A stretch of 59,715 nucleotides of DNA from Maritimibacter harenae (GTDB lineage Bacteria; Pseudomonadota; Alphaproteobacteria; Rhodobacterales; Rhodobacteraceae): contig NZ_WTUX01000070.1 in NCBI RefSeq assembly GCF_009882975.1, forward strand, positions 1-59,715, in the 5' to 3' direction. Each line of letters begins with the position of its first letter. Positions within the stretch are counted from its first letter, which is position 1. The position numbers were made by a program, and so were the translations under genes. Shown here one piece after another: positions 26,551 through 34,758 of this stretch. The notes below the pieces were generated by a model. The model did not search any database. It saw nothing but the letters and a program-made list of their open reading frames with translations, and was not told the origin of the DNA.

Positions 26551-27053
26551 GTCATGTCTCATGGCGCGTGCGATCGGTCACACTTGATCGGCAGCTCACG
26601 GCGTCCAGCACCGTCATCCCTCTACCCAGCCCGTCAGAGTTCGGCCCATCCGCATCGGTACGGGCTGGGGATGGTGCGCACCTCGCACATCGTCAGCAGC
26701 GCAAGACCGAGGGGTCGAGACGTCGCACATGAGGCTGAAGACCTGCACAACCCTCGGGTGGCGTTTCGGGACATCGCACCTAAGCGATCGGGCTCCGTTA
26801 GCTCCCCGGCCAGGCTTGGCGGGACGAGGACGCGGATGGTGGCGGCAGCGTGATGGCAAGGGTCATCCGGATCACTCCTTTTTGCTCATTGATGTGGATC
26901 GCACGGGGTCGGCCCGTCCGTGCCCTCAGCTCACGCTTCGGCAAGCACAAATACGGCTTCCACGGCGGAGCCGCGGACCCTCCGCATTTGCGCTTGCGAC
27001 CGGGCCTCTTGCCCCGTGCTGGGTGATCCCCATCGCAACAAGGAGTAACCCAA
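26551..27053. other. Gap without a supported gene
   Basis: About 500 bases of GC-rich sequence. Several open frames exist but none has a convincing ribosome-binding site or protein-like composition. The last 15 bases hold the ribosome-binding site AAGGAG of the next small gene. Confidence 0.45.
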
Positions 27054-27260
27054 ATGACCAACCACTACGTCGCCACCGTCCCCGTCAAGTTCACCGACAC
27101 CGATGGCCAGGAGCGCACCCGTTTTCAGCGAGTGGGTGCGATGTTCCGCAACACCCGCAACGGGGACGGTTCGGAGTTCTTCAGCCTCAAGCTCGACTTC
27201 CCGGTCGCGGTCTCTGAGCTGGTGATGTTCCCGCCGAGCGCGAAGGATCCCCAGGACTGA
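27054..27260 (+). CDS. Small hypothetical protein (68 aa)
   Basis: It opens MTNHYVATVPVKFTDTDGQE, then RFQRVGAMFRNTRNGDGSEF and FSLKLDFPVAVSELVMFPP. The strand-rich pattern is like the DUF736-type small plasmid proteins, but I do not assign it. AAGGAG lies at the right distance before the ATG, and a very stable hairpin follows the stop. Confidence 0.65.
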   Translation: MTNHYVATVPVKFTDTDGQERTRFQRVGAMFRNTRNGDGSEFFSLKLDFPVAVSELVMFPPSAKDPQD

Positions 27261-27276
27261 ATCCTCTGACGAGTAT

Positions 27277-27307
27277 GGGCCGCCCCAGGACGATCTTGGG
27301 GCGGCCC
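27277..27307 (+). terminator. Strong 11-bp hairpin after the small gene
   Basis: GGGCCGCCCCA (27277-27287) and TGGGGCGGCCC (27297-27307) pair perfectly around nine bases, 16 bp after the stop codon. No T-run follows, so it may stop transcription weakly or protect the mRNA end. Confidence 0.5.
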
Positions 27308-27823
27308 GATCCCTGTTCCAGGGATGCCGTCACCGGCGCGTGTGATCGCCGCCAGCAACCTGACTTTGCTTCCGGTAGCCGCGCGCTCAAAGGACGATCG
27401 CCGCCCGGAATGATCAGGCCGCGACAGGGCGGACAGTCAGCCTCAAGGGGGCCATCCACAAAAACCTATCGGCCAGGGCCTCCCGGTTTTTGCGGCAGAG
27501 ATTTGGCGGAGCCAAATCTGGCCCTCCTTGACCCTGCCTGTCCGCCCTGTCGGTGGGGTTTGCGCCCGCCCGCGGTTCCGTCCGAACACGTGCGTGTTCG
27601 GCCAGACCCTCGGGCGGTGCTGGGGAAGGGGACCCATTGGACAGGTGGGTCGCCCGGTGGTGAGGGCAGCAGAGCCGCGTCCCTGCGGGCCGCGGGGGAA
27701 GCGGACACCAAGGCTGCCTGAGCCTGAAGGCAACGTAAGTATATAATTGACAGTTTACTATATTATCGTAAGGTAGGGGCAGCCTTGGTGGAAGGTGGCA
27801 GGAAATAGGGGGTCTTTCTTCGC
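27308..27823. other. Hairpin-rich gap before the mobilisation genes; candidate oriT
   Basis: No gene is supported in these 516 bases. Two perfect 9-bp stem-loops occur: AGATTTGGC/GCCAAATCT (27499-27519, 3-base loop) and CCGAACACG/CGTGTTCGG (27582-27601, 2-base loop). Toward the right end, 27735-27775 is very A/T-rich. Transfer origins usually lie next to the relaxase genes, and the VirD1-like gene starts at 27824, so oriT is most likely here. I did not find a nick-site motif I could be sure of. Confidence 0.4.
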
Positions 27824-28417
27824 ATGTCTCGTTCAAAACGTCTCACAGATGCGGACCGCATGGAGATCGTTCGCGAGGCTGCGGAAGGTGTGTCGACATC
27901 CGTGTTGGCGGAGCGGTTTGGCGTGTCGCCGCGGGCGATCCAGTACACGCTCAAAGCCGATGCCGAGCGCCAGGCCGATGCCGCTATTCCGGTCTTAGCA
28001 GTCAGTGTGAAGGTCACGGCTGCGGAGCTGGCGGCGCTCGACGAGGTGCTGGCCGAGGCGGGGATCGAGAGCCGGGCCGAGGGTCTGCGGCGGCTCATTC
28101 AGGCGGCAGGCGGGGTGTTCGTTCCGGACGCGCAGATGGCGGCTGAGATGGCGCGTTACCGCGCCTCGCTGCATGAGGTTGGCAATGGGGTCGCGCAGAT
28201 CGCCAAGCAGATGACGCGGGCCAACCGGATGGGGCAGGTGGCCGTGGGCGGCACGAGTGCCGAGTTCACCGAATTGCGTCTCGCGCAGATGCGCGGGCTG
28301 GCGCGGTTCATCCTCGATTCCGCCGACGAGATCGACCTGCTCCTGCGCCGCCGCCGTGACGCGATGCAGCTCGAAGCCAGTGCTGCGCTAAGGGAGTTTG
28401 CCCATGCGGCTGAATGA
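27824..28417 (+). CDS. VirD1/MobC-like relaxosome accessory protein
   Basis: A 197-aa protein encoded directly before the relaxase and overlapping it by 14 bases. The N-terminus is a helix-turn-helix (DADRMEIVREAAEGVSTSVLAERFGVSPRAIQYTL), which would bind oriT. The middle holds a ribbon-helix-helix-like segment (SVKVTAAELAALDEVLAEAGIESRAEGLRRLIQ), and the C-terminal helices (VGNGVAQIAKQMTRANRMG) resemble MobC. It probably opens or marks oriT for VirD2. Confidence 0.75.
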   Translation: MSRSKRLTDADRMEIVREAAEGVSTSVLAERFGVSPRAIQYTLKADAERQADAAIPVLAVSVKVTAAELAALDEVLAEAGIESRAEGLRRLIQAAGGVFVPDAQMAAEMARYRASLHEVGNGVAQIAKQMTRANRMGQVAVGGTSAEFTELRLAQMRGLARFILDSADEIDLLLRRRRDAMQLEASAALREFAHAAE

Positions 28418-30737
28418 TGCTGTTGACGCTGTCACGGGCGAGGTCTTTCGGGACGGCTGGAGCCGAATCCGGGGCTCGATGCAGGGGCTGCATGTCGCCA
28501 AGCAGCGCCAGCTTGTGCGCGCGGCGGCAGGGCATCGGCCGGCGGTCTTCAAGGCGATCCGGGGCGGCGGTACGCATACCAAATCACAGCTCGCAAACCA
28601 GCTCGAGTACCTCACCACCAAGTCCACCCATATCGTGGACAGTAGCGGGTTTCTGGATGGCAAGGCGAAGCTCGAGGCGCGTGACATCAAGGATCTGACC
28701 GAGCGCTTTGCCAAGCGGTGGGATGCAGGCTTCAAACCCAAGCTGGGCCAGACAACCCACATGCTCATGTCCTTCCCCGTCGGCACGCGCGGGGAGGATG
28801 TGCGCGACATCGCGACAGATGTGGCGGAGCGGTTCTTCCAGACCGACGAAGGGCATTTCGACTACATCATCGCGGTGCATGAGGACCGCGATCACCCGCA
28901 TGCGCATCTGGTTCTGAACCGCCGCTCGCAAGAAGGCGAGTTCTTCTACCTGGGGCGCAACCACCGCTTCAACTATGACGACTTCCGCCTCGCCATGGTC
29001 GAGGAGGCGGAAAAGTACGGCGTGCGCCTGGAAGCCACGCGCCGGGTCGATCGCGGGGTTGTCCATTACCCGGCCCGGACCAGCGAAGTTTATGCCGCGA
29101 AGGAAGAGGGTCGCGCGCCCCGCGAGCGTGAACGCGTCGGGGCCGACCTGACCCGGACGCTGGCGGAGATCGCCAACACCAGAACCGTCTACCATTCGCT
29201 TGCTGCGGAGGCTTCGCGCGAGGCCCGCGAGGATATTGCCACAGCCCTCTTTCGCGCGGGCGAGGTGCTGGCGCATGGCGGGCAGGTGGACCGAACAGGA
29301 GATGTGTATATGGCCGAGGATCAAAGTTTCGAGGATCTGAGAAGCCTCTATGCGGAAAAGCTCGCGCGGGTTCAGGGCATGATCGCCGAGAAGTCCGATG
29401 CGGAACGTCCCGCGCTGGAAAAGCGCCTCATCGAGATCCAGAAGCAGGTCCAGCACATGCAGCCCTTGGGGCTGCGATCATCCACGCTGTCGGAGACCCC
29501 CTCGGAGGGCGGGGTCTATTCCGAGGCCAATATCGACAACAGCCAGCTCGCGCGTCTGGCAATGCCCGACTTGAGATCGCGCATCGACACCGCGCTGCGC
29601 GGCACCGGGATCAGCACATCGGAAGTGGTCGCCCGGATCGAAACCGGCGCCTCGAATGCCGCGCTTGAGCATCAATGGATCGCCGATGATCTCTCCAAGG
29701 TGGCCGAGGCGCGGGACCTGAACCTCGAACGCCGCGCCGACCTGGAAAAGGCGCGTGACATCCTGAATGACGTGCATGTCGAGCTTGGCACGCTTCTGGA
29801 ACGGGAGAACGTGCTGCGCCGGGATGGTGTAATGGAAGCGGATGCGGTCAGCGAGCGGTTCCACTATCACGAGGGCGCGGTCCGGGCGATGGAAGGGACA
29901 ATCCGTCAGGAGATGCGCGCAGACGGTCTGACAGCGCAGCAGATCGAGGACCGGGACTGGGAGGTTGTCTCGCGGGCGGAGCGCCGGATCGAAGCGGAGC
30001 AGCGCGCGTATCTCGAGGCACACCCGGACTTGCTCGCACGACCGGGAGATGTGATCGACCGGTCCGAGCCCTACAGGGAGACCATCAGCGATGCGGCCCG
30101 CGCCAGCGAGATCACCCGCGAAGTCGACCGGATCATGGAGGGACGCGACCTCCGCACGCCCGTTGCAGATGCTGTCGCCGATGACTTGCGCGCGCGCTAC
30201 CCGGACATGCCGTCCCACCTCGCCCGCGGGCTCGGCGCGACCTATGCCGCCGTTGTGGAGATACGGGACACGGAAGCCATCAATCAAGTTCGCCGGGAAA
30301 CCGAGATGCGCGAGGGGCTTGGGGTTGGCACGCGCGACGAACGTCTAGCGACCCGCGATGAAACGGCGATGCAGTCTGACCGTACCGACCGTGTCCCAGA
30401 GGAGATTGCACGTGTCCTTGATCATGAACGGGCCGGGGAGCTGTCCGCGCCCTTCGAGACCGAAGCGGAACGGGATGCCTTCCGCAACGAGATCGCACGG
30501 GTGCTGGATGACCGCCAATTGGGCCGCCTCACATCCGGCGATGCTGATGCGCTGGAACAGGTTCTCGAGGACCGCCTCGACCGGCTCTATGTCGCCAAGG
30601 TCTACCTGCAATCTGATGCCGCGACGGCCAATACCGAGGCCTTGCGTCAGGTGGTCGATGATCTGGCCGATGCCGAATACGAAAAACACCGCGCCACAGA
30701 CGTGGATGGCGAGACCGAGCGGGGCCAGGTCCATTGA
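28404..30737 (+). CDS. virD2: VirD2-type relaxase
   Basis: A 777-aa relaxase from the ATG at 28404, eight bases after AGGGAG. The N-terminal relaxase domain (about 1-250) contains the three-His motif region VHEDRDHPHAHLVLNRRS, with tyrosines upstream (for example in LEYLTTKSTHIVD) that could be the nucleophile. It nicks oriT and stays bound to the 5' end of the transferred strand. The C-terminal 500 residues are helical, Arg/Glu-rich and longer than in Agrobacterium VirD2. The stop overlaps the start of the coupling protein gene by four bases. Confidence 0.87.
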   Translation: MRLNDAVDAVTGEVFRDGWSRIRGSMQGLHVAKQRQLVRAAAGHRPAVFKAIRGGGTHTKSQLANQLEYLTTKSTHIVDSSGFLDGKAKLEARDIKDLTERFAKRWDAGFKPKLGQTTHMLMSFPVGTRGEDVRDIATDVAERFFQTDEGHFDYIIAVHEDRDHPHAHLVLNRRSQEGEFFYLGRNHRFNYDDFRLAMVEEAEKYGVRLEATRRVDRGVVHYPARTSEVYAAKEEGRAPRERERVGADLTRTLAEIANTRTVYHSLAAEASREAREDIATALFRAGEVLAHGGQVDRTGDVYMAEDQSFEDLRSLYAEKLARVQGMIAEKSDAERPALEKRLIEIQKQVQHMQPLGLRSSTLSETPSEGGVYSEANIDNSQLARLAMPDLRSRIDTALRGTGISTSEVVARIETGASNAALEHQWIADDLSKVAEARDLNLERRADLEKARDILNDVHVELGTLLERENVLRRDGVMEADAVSERFHYHEGAVRAMEGTIRQEMRADGLTAQQIEDRDWEVVSRAERRIEAEQRAYLEAHPDLLARPGDVIDRSEPYRETISDAARASEITREVDRIMEGRDLRTPVADAVADDLRARYPDMPSHLARGLGATYAAVVEIRDTEAINQVRRETEMREGLGVGTRDERLATRDETAMQSDRTDRVPEEIARVLDHERAGELSAPFETEAERDAFRNEIARVLDDRQLGRLTSGDADALEQVLEDRLDRLYVAKVYLQSDAATANTEALRQVVDDLADAEYEKHRATDVDGETERGQVH

Positions 30738-32740
30738 GCGCGCCCATGGGAAAAGCGCGAATTGCCACGGGCGTCCTGTTGGTGACGCTGGTGACCGCCG
30801 CCATGGGCTATACCATCGCCTCGGCGGTGCTGACCTACCAGGATCTCGGCTTCGGGGCCGAGATCGACTTTGCTTATATCGCGCAGAACTACATGGCGAT
30901 CCTGGACCGCCGCCCCGAGGACGCGCAACTCATCCATCTGATCATCGGCAGCTTCGCCGCCGCCGGCCTGATGCTGAGCCTCGCTCTCTCAGGGTCTGCC
31001 CTGACACGCTTTGGTCAGACTCATTGGCAGAGCGCGCGCGAGATGAAGGCAAACGGGTTTTTCGGGGCGCCTGGGACCGGGTTCATCCTCGGCAAGCTTG
31101 GGGCGCCCGGCTCCCGCGCAAAATACATTTGCTCCAAGGTCTTCCCGCATGCGCTGATCGTGGCGCCCACGGGCCGCGGCAAGACCACGGGTTTCGTCAT
31201 TCCAAACCTGCTGACCTGGCAAGGCTCCGCCGTGACGCTCGATGTAAAGGGAGAGTGTTTCGAGGCCACGGCCCGGCACCGCGCCGCCCAAGGTGACAAG
31301 GTCTATCGCTTTGCCCCCACCGATTGGGAGGGCAGGCGCACGCATCGCTACAACCCGCTCCTGCGCATCTATCAGCTGAAAGATCCCGCGCGCCAACAGA
31401 TGGAACTGCAACTCCTGGCGACGCTGTTCCTGCAAAGCGACAACGACCGGGTGCAGGGCCTCCTCAAGGGCGGAATCGATCTTTTTGTGGCGGCAGGCCT
31501 GCTGGCCTTCCAGCGCAAGCGTCCGACTCTCGGCGAAATCTATCGCATCGCGGCTTCGGGCGGGAACAAGCAGAAGGAATACTTCGCGCGGGGCCATGAG
31601 GTGGAGAACAGGGCCGCGAAGCTGATCTTCACGCGGCTGGCCTCGACCAACAACGACACGCTGACCTCATACGTTTCGCTCCTGATGACCTCGGGGCTCG
31701 ATCAATGGCAGAACCCGGCCATCGATGAAGCGACGGCGGTGTCGGATTTTGATTTCCGGACGATCCGGAAAAAGCCCTTTTCGGTCTATCTCGTCGTCCA
31801 GCCACTGATGGTCAAACCCCTCGCGCCGCTGATCCGGCTCTTCTTCTCTGATCTCCTCTCGGCCATGCAGGAAAAGGATCCCGGGCCGGATGAGCCCTGG
31901 CCCGTGATGATCATGCTCGATGAGTTCAATCGCTTGGGCAAGATGCCCATCGTGGTCGAAAGCATCGAGACCCTGAGGACCTACCGCGGTCATCTGGCCG
32001 TCGTCACCCAAACCATCCCTGCCCTCGATGAAATCTACGGCGAGAACACCCGCCGCGCCTTGCAGGGCAACGCGGGTGTAAAGCTCTACCTGACGCCCTC
32101 AGATGAGAAGACCGTCGAGGAACTAAGCAAGGCGGTCGGCAAGAACACCAAGACCGTGGTTACGCGGTCTCAGTCCATAGGCAAGAACCCCTTCGAAGGC
32201 CGCAGCCAATCCACACGGACCGAAGAAAGCTCGCTGTTGCCGGAAGATGAGGCCCGCCGCCTGCCGCTCGACGAGATCGTCATGGTGATCGATGCGCAAA
32301 TGCCGGTCCGGGCGAAGCGGATCCAGTATTTCGACGACCGGCTGTTCAAGGCGATCTACGCGGCGCAGACAGGCGAGTTGCCGTTTCCGGAGCCGGGGGG
32401 AGGCGGATCACAGGGTACGCTGCCGCTGAGTATGCGCGCCATGCCGATGACGCCGCCAGCGAAAGGGTCAGGCGGATCCGAGGCCGATATCGAGGCAGCA
32501 GACCAGGCTGCTGCAGGTCAGCCGTCAGCGCATGTCGTGCCAAAGAAGACCGCGCCCGTCGTTCAAGCCGTCATCGCTGAGGAACAGCGGCAGATGGAGA
32601 TGGATTTTGAGGGCCCGGTCGCGGATGCCGAGACCACGAGCGTCGTGGGTGAGGCGCAGATGCGTTCCGCCGTCGATGGTCTCGATATGTTAGAGGCAAC
32701 TATGGAGCGGAGCAAGAACGGCGTACGAGAAGGGATCTAG
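30734..32740 (+). CDS. virD4: VirD4/TraG coupling protein
   Basis: A 668-aa inner-membrane ATPase that hands the relaxosome to the secretion channel. Two N-terminal membrane segments are visible (TGVLLVTLVTAAMGYTIASA and IIGSFAAAGLMLSLALSG). Walker A is VAPTGRGKTTGF and Walker B is VMIMLDEFNRLG. The C-terminal ~120 residues are acidic and Gly/Pro-rich. The start is taken as the TTG overlapping the relaxase stop (TTGA); an ATG lies 12 bases further on. The partner virB genes are 14.6 kb away on the other strand because of the intervening defence island. Confidence 0.88.
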   Translation: MSAPMGKARIATGVLLVTLVTAAMGYTIASAVLTYQDLGFGAEIDFAYIAQNYMAILDRRPEDAQLIHLIIGSFAAAGLMLSLALSGSALTRFGQTHWQSAREMKANGFFGAPGTGFILGKLGAPGSRAKYICSKVFPHALIVAPTGRGKTTGFVIPNLLTWQGSAVTLDVKGECFEATARHRAAQGDKVYRFAPTDWEGRRTHRYNPLLRIYQLKDPARQQMELQLLATLFLQSDNDRVQGLLKGGIDLFVAAGLLAFQRKRPTLGEIYRIAASGGNKQKEYFARGHEVENRAAKLIFTRLASTNNDTLTSYVSLLMTSGLDQWQNPAIDEATAVSDFDFRTIRKKPFSVYLVVQPLMVKPLAPLIRLFFSDLLSAMQEKDPGPDEPWPVMIMLDEFNRLGKMPIVVESIETLRTYRGHLAVVTQTIPALDEIYGENTRRALQGNAGVKLYLTPSDEKTVEELSKAVGKNTKTVVTRSQSIGKNPFEGRSQSTRTEESSLLPEDEARRLPLDEIVMVIDAQMPVRAKRIQYFDDRLFKAIYAAQTGELPFPEPGGGGSQGTLPLSMRAMPMTPPAKGSGGSEADIEAADQAAAGQPSAHVVPKKTAPVVQAVIAEEQRQMEMDFEGPVADAETTSVVGEAQMRSAVDGLDMLEATMERSKNGVREGI

Positions 32741-32743
32741 TTA

Positions 32744-33538
32744 TCATATTGGTTCGTAGTCCGTTTTCGCGCGCTCAAGCCGTGCACCTACGGTATCCAA
32801 CCCCCATCGACGATCAAAAAAGAATTCCAGCGCTTTTCTGGTTTCGACACGGAGCCATTCGCCTTCAAAGCCGAATTCACGTCTGACGACCTTTGCTTGC
32901 TCATCTGAAAGTCCTGTTTTTGGTCGCAGCCAAATGATTGCTCGAGTATTCCAGTCCACGTCCTCCGGCAGAGGCTTGTCTATGGGTTTCTCCTCGAACG
33001 AGCTGTCAGGATCGATGCGGATCGGGAGGTAGTTCCGATATTCACCGCGTTTGAAACTGTGGGCACGCAAGTGCACGCTTTCACCATCGGACGTGAAGCG
33101 GGTCGGTGCGATCCACTGCCCTTCGTCGGCACCGGACGACATTGATGTGTATCGGACGTGGACGGCGTTCCCCGACCTGATTGCTTGATGAAGAAACGCG
33201 ATGGTCCTTTGATCTGCCTTCCGTTCCGGTCGCGGCAACGCGGACGAAGGCGTGTCTTCATCGACGCCCGCCAAGATATCGAATGCTTCGGTCAGGCCGG
33301 ATGGTGCCAATGCCTCGTGCTCGCTCGCAGCTATGTATGTCTTTCGCACCGGATCATAGGTCGGCGGTGAACTGTGCGCGAGACCAAGATAGACACGGAA
33401 GTCCAGCGCTGCCTGCGCGGTCGAAATACCGAAGTGGTCGATCAGATCCTTGCGGTTTGCCATACCCCGCCAAGTCAGGCAGCGGTCCAGAAAGATCAGG
33501 CGCTCTCTCTGCGCATGTTTGAGGTCGTCGAGCTTCAT
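32744..33538 (-). CDS. WYL-domain regulator (CapW/BrxR type)
   Basis: A 264-aa transcription regulator transcribed away from the defence genes. It has an N-terminal winged helix (RERLIFLDRCLTWRGMANRKDLIDHFGISTAQAALDFRVY), a central WYL domain (AIRSGNAVHVRYTSMSSGADEGQWIAPTRF, then HLRAHSFKRGEYRNYLPIRI) and a C-terminal dimerisation part with FEGEWLRVETRKALEFFFDRRW. Regulators of this build sit at the edge of BREX and CBASS operons and repress them until infection. Two direct repeats in the 77-bp divergent promoter region are its likely operator. It indicates that the genes to the right are a controlled defence cluster. Confidence 0.82.
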   Translation of the reverse strand: MKLDDLKHAQRERLIFLDRCLTWRGMANRKDLIDHFGISTAQAALDFRVYLGLAHSSPPTYDPVRKTYIAASEHEALAPSGLTEAFDILAGVDEDTPSSALPRPERKADQRTIAFLHQAIRSGNAVHVRYTSMSSGADEGQWIAPTRFTSDGESVHLRAHSFKRGEYRNYLPIRIDPDSSFEEKPIDKPLPEDVDWNTRAIIWLRPKTGLSDEQAKVVRREFGFEGEWLRVETRKALEFFFDRRWGLDTVGARLERAKTDYEPI

Positions 33539-33580
33539 GTGCGCATCCCTACCTTGACTCTGGCCTGTATGTCCATCTAG

Positions 33581-33606
33581 AAAATATACGAATAAAAAAT
33601 ATACGA
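33581..33606. promoter_or_regulatory. Direct repeats in the divergent WYL/sbcD promoter
   Basis: AAAATATACGA occurs at 33581-33591 and again at 33596-33606, a spacing of 15 bp, in the only strongly A/T-rich part of the intergenic region. TTGACT at 33554 could be a -35 element for the plus-strand operon. The repeats are a good candidate for the WYL regulator operator. Confidence 0.5.
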
Positions 33607-33615
33607 GTTATTGCC

Positions 33616-34758
33616 ATGAGGATTCTCCACACCGCCGACCTCCATCTCGGGCGTCAGTTCAACGGGATTCCTCTTGATGCCGATCACGCAGCAATTCTCG
33701 ACCAGATCGTTTCGGCGATCACCTCTCGCGACGTTGATGTTCTTGTAATTGCAGGAGATATTTTTGACCGGGCTGCCCCGCCGACGTCTGCCGTGCGACA
33801 GTTCAATGGGTTCTTGGCGCGCGTTGCCTCAGAGACCGACGCGGCCGTGGTGATGATCGCCGGCAATCACGACTCTGGTGATCGAATCGCATCCATGGCG
33901 ATCATGACAGACACACGACGCGCTTTGATACGTGGGGCTATCAGTGCGGACGAGAAGCCGCTGTTACTTACGGACGCCCACGGACCTGTGGCGTTCACGG
34001 GGTTGCCGTTCGCCTACGAGTATGCCGCCCGTGAATGTTTTTCCGACGAAGCTCTCCACGCGCCCGAGGACGTTCTCGCCGCTCAGGTGGCTTGCGGTCG
34101 GCGTAACATTCCCGATGGTACGCGTTGGGTCGTCGTTTCGCATGCTTTCGTAGCCGGGGCTTCGAGCAGCGAAAGTGAACGACCTCTCACTAGGGTCGGC
34201 GGCATCGAGACCGTCAGTTCGGCCGTGTTCGAGGGTGCCCACTATGTGGCTCTTGGCCATCTGCACCGGCCGCAATCGGTTGGTGCCCCTCATATCCGGT
34301 ACTCGGGATCGCCATTAGCTTTCGGGTTTGATGAATCTGACTGCCAGAAGTCGATGAGCCTCGTCGAGATCGATGCAGTCGGGCAAACCACGATTGAGAT
34401 CATTCCTTTCACACCCATTCGCCAAGTGCGCGTCTTGAAGGGACGTCACGCAGAACTTCTCCTCGCAGATCGATCTGACGATTTTATCAAAGCCGTGCTT
34501 ACCGATGATGCGCCTGTGATCGATGGAATGAAGCGCATCCGCGACGTGTTCCCGAACGCCTGTGAACTTATCTACGAGCGGGATGAACAGGCGCAAGAAG
34601 TAAAGTCTTTAACGGGACGTGCCCTGGCGGTCGCGAACCCTGTCGAAGTCATTGGCGACTTCGTTGAACACGTGCGGGACGAAGGGTTCTCAGAGAAGGA
34701 ACTGGAGGTCGTAGCGTCGGCACTCGGTCGCCTGTGTGAGGCGGAGGATGTCCAATGA
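33616..34758 (+). CDS. sbcD: SbcD-like nuclease subunit
   Basis: A 380-aa Mre11/SbcD-family phosphoesterase. All metal-binding motifs are present: TADLHLGRQF, IAGDIFDRAAPP, IAGNHDSGDR, SHAFVAG and GHLHRPQ. With SbcC it would cut hairpins and protein-blocked DNA ends. The stop overlaps the sbcC start by four bases. The location inside a regulated defence cluster, rather than in a housekeeping context, suggests a role in attacking phage or plasmid DNA ends; the WYL gene lies immediately upstream and divergent. Confidence 0.87.
   Translation: MRILHTADLHLGRQFNGIPLDADHAAILDQIVSAITSRDVDVLVIAGDIFDRAAPPTSAVRQFNGFLARVASETDAAVVMIAGNHDSGDRIASMAIMTDTRRALIRGAISADEKPLLLTDAHGPVAFTGLPFAYEYAARECFSDEALHAPEDVLAAQVACGRRNIPDGTRWVVVSHAFVAGASSSESERPLTRVGGIETVSSAVFEGAHYVALGHLHRPQSVGAPHIRYSGSPLAFGFDESDCQKSMSLVEIDAVGQTTIEIIPFTPIRQVRVLKGRHAELLLADRSDDFIKAVLTDDAPVIDGMKRIRDVFPNACELIYERDEQAQEVKSLTGRALAVANPVEVIGDFVEHVRDEGFSEKELEVVASALGRLCEAEDVQ

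Noticed and set aside
26551-26860. Overlapping open frames on both strands after DUF2493
   Set aside because: No suitable start signals and no protein-like pattern; they follow a terminator.
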